From Methanococcus vannielii SB (GTDB taxonomy: Archaea; AGJL01; Methanococci; Methanococcales; Methanococcaceae), in assembly GCF_000017165.1 (NCBI RefSeq), contig NC_009634.1, forward strand, positions 572,249 to 636,248: DNA of 64,000 nucleotides. The letters are read 5' to 3'. Positions 63,226 to 64,000 of this stretch are shown in pieces. The notes beneath the pieces were generated by a model that worked only from the letters and a program-made list of their open reading frames with translations, searched no databases and had not been told where the DNA came from. How positions within the stretch are numbered: the first letter of the stretch is position 1; each line of letters opens with the position of its first letter. Position numbers and translations under genes: made by a program.

Positions 63226-64000
63226 TTAAATGTCAAGATTTTCTTTTGCCCATTTTATTCCTGCCTTCAATATATCAACATTTACAGGAATAAGTTTTGG
63301 CTTTTTAGCAAACGTCTGCTCTATTGCACCAATAAATACTGATTCAGGTAGTTCAGTATATCCAATTGCTGCAAGTACGCCCAGCATTACTGTATTTGCA
63401 GCTTTTGAAACCCCTAAATCTTTTGCTATTTTTGTTGCAGGCACTTTAATAACATTTACACCCTTAATTACCTCAAAATCCCCGATATAATCATCGTAAA
63501 TTATAGTCCCCCCATTTTTAACATCTTTTGAAAAGTTTTCTAGAGAAGGTTTATTTAAAGCAATTAAAACTTCAGGATTATAAACTACTGGGGAACCAAT
63601 TTCCTGGCCCGAAATAATAACGGAGCAGTTTGAAGTTCCACCCCTTTGTTCTGGACCGTATGAAGGATACCATGAAACAAATCTCTGGGCCCTACATGCA
63701 GCTTCAGCCAATGTTAAACCCATACTTAAGACCCCTTGACCTCCAAATCCTGCAATTTTTACAAGTTTTTCCTTAAAAACAAAGTCATTTAATGGGTCAT
63801 TTACACTTTTTTCATTTACTTCAAAAATGCTGTCAAGATTTTCTTTTGAAAAGTCGCTTTCCCCCCTTAAAAGAGGTTTGACATCTTTTGAGTTATCCCT
63901 AAAGTTATTAAGTGGAAATTCTTTTTCAACTTCTTCATTTATAAACTTCTCAGCGGCCTTTGCATCTTGCTTCAAGTTTGTCGGACATGGTGCGAGTATT
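63226..64000 (-). CDS. vorA: 2-oxoacid:ferredoxin oxidoreductase beta-gamma fusion (VorA-like), partial at right edge
   Basis: The C-terminal part of a subunit that reads across the right edge. The visible N-terminal portion ILAPCPTNLKQD is the end of a TPP-binding beta subunit (P-C-P-T-N motif), followed by a 60-residue linker. A complete gamma subunit follows: VKIAGFGGQGVLSMGLTLAEAA, SWYPSYGPEQRGGTSNCSVIIS, and KAANTVMLGVLAAIGYTELP. The 54-kDa VorA of Methanothermobacter has this layout, so 2-oxoisovalerate ferredoxin oxidoreductase is likely. A start at the in-window TTG (63975) is rejected because the frame stays open and homologous beyond it. Confidence 0.82.
   Translation of the reverse strand, partial: ILAPCPTNLKQDAKAAEKFINEEVEKEFPLNNFRDNSKDVKPLLRGESDFSKENLDSIFEVNEKSVNDPLNDFVFKEKLVKIAGFGGQGVLSMGLTLAEAACRAQRFVSWYPSYGPEQRGGTSNCSVIISGQEIGSPVVYNPEVLIALNKPSLENFSKDVKNGGTIIYDDYIGDFEVIKGVNVIKVPATKIAKDLGVSKAANTVMLGVLAAIGYTELPESVFIGAIEQTFAKKPKLIPVNVDILKAGIKWAKENLDI

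Overview
The window is a stretch of AT-rich archaeal chromosome from a methanogen of the order Methanococcales, most probably Methanococcus (M. maripaludis or a close relative). The evidence is a nearly complete formylmethanofuran dehydrogenase operon, a methanogenesis marker protein 14 gene, SepCysS (tRNA-dependent cysteine synthesis), archaeal GatDE, RadA, aIF2-gamma and HerA/NurA genes, BRE/TATA promoters, GGTGA-type ribosome binding sites with many TTG/GTG starts, and a glnA promoter carrying an NrpR-type operator. Gene content and order look like core chromosome; I see no prophage, insertion sequence, CRISPR array, tRNA or rRNA.

Layout. 1-9.1 kb: aroA (cut by the left edge), glnA, eS6 and aIF2-gamma, nurA, an HTH regulator, and the HMG-CoA synthase/thiolase/DUF35 mevalonate module. 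9.2-14.7 kb (minus strand): an unknown gene, cobyric acid synthase, hisC, a small conserved gene and a TIGR00300 ornithine-cyclodeaminase-type enzyme. 14.7-15.4 kb: the one large gap. It holds a predicted pseudoknot RNA, a T-run and the remains of a reading frame whose translation resembles ToxN/AbiQ-type toxins. 15.4-24.7 kb: XPD-like helicase, glucan phosphorylase, cbiT, radA, marker 14, geranylgeranyl reductase, cbiE. 24.7-37.4 kb: small lipoproteins, a FUN14 protein and a nucleotidyltransferase. A molybdenum/tungsten cofactor neighbourhood follows (modD, HAD protein, PP-loop protein, a cysteine-free FdhD, moeB-like, moaE, UPF0280). Then come a sulfur neighbourhood (BioB-like, LarE, SepCysS) and nadA with a ThiF-like gene.

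37.5-42.4 kb is the fwdHFGDAC operon, the CO2-fixing entry of methanogenesis, without fwdB. 42.5-48.9 kb: a QueD/PTPS-type enzyme, two CBS-domain proteins, a DUF89 phosphatase, purM, pheT and an orphan small gene. 48.9-64 kb, mostly minus strand: hemB, a CoA-disulfide-reductase-like flavoenzyme, a substrate-binding lipoprotein, a four-gene HerA operon, gatDE, a UPF0489 (peptide-arginase-like) gene, a DUF1786 gene, a hexulose-6-phosphate synthase/RraA fusion, and the beta-gamma subunit of a 2-oxoacid:ferredoxin oxidoreductase cut by the right edge.

The strongest candidate for something undescribed is at 14.81-15.39 kb. A TATA-like element, an H-type pseudoknot RNA, a seven-T terminator-like run and a broken ToxN-like gene follow each other in the order expected of a type III (RNA antitoxin) toxin-antitoxin locus. 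The gene carries an internal TAG and a 14-nt frameshifting duplication, so the locus is probably a relic. The toxin assignment rests on pattern recognition only and needs a structure or profile search. Other points of note are two genes that appear to start at AUA, a BioB homologue lacking one auxiliary-cluster cysteine beside a three-cysteine LarE, an FdhD homologue without cysteines, and an HTH-ferredoxin fusion heading the fwd operon.
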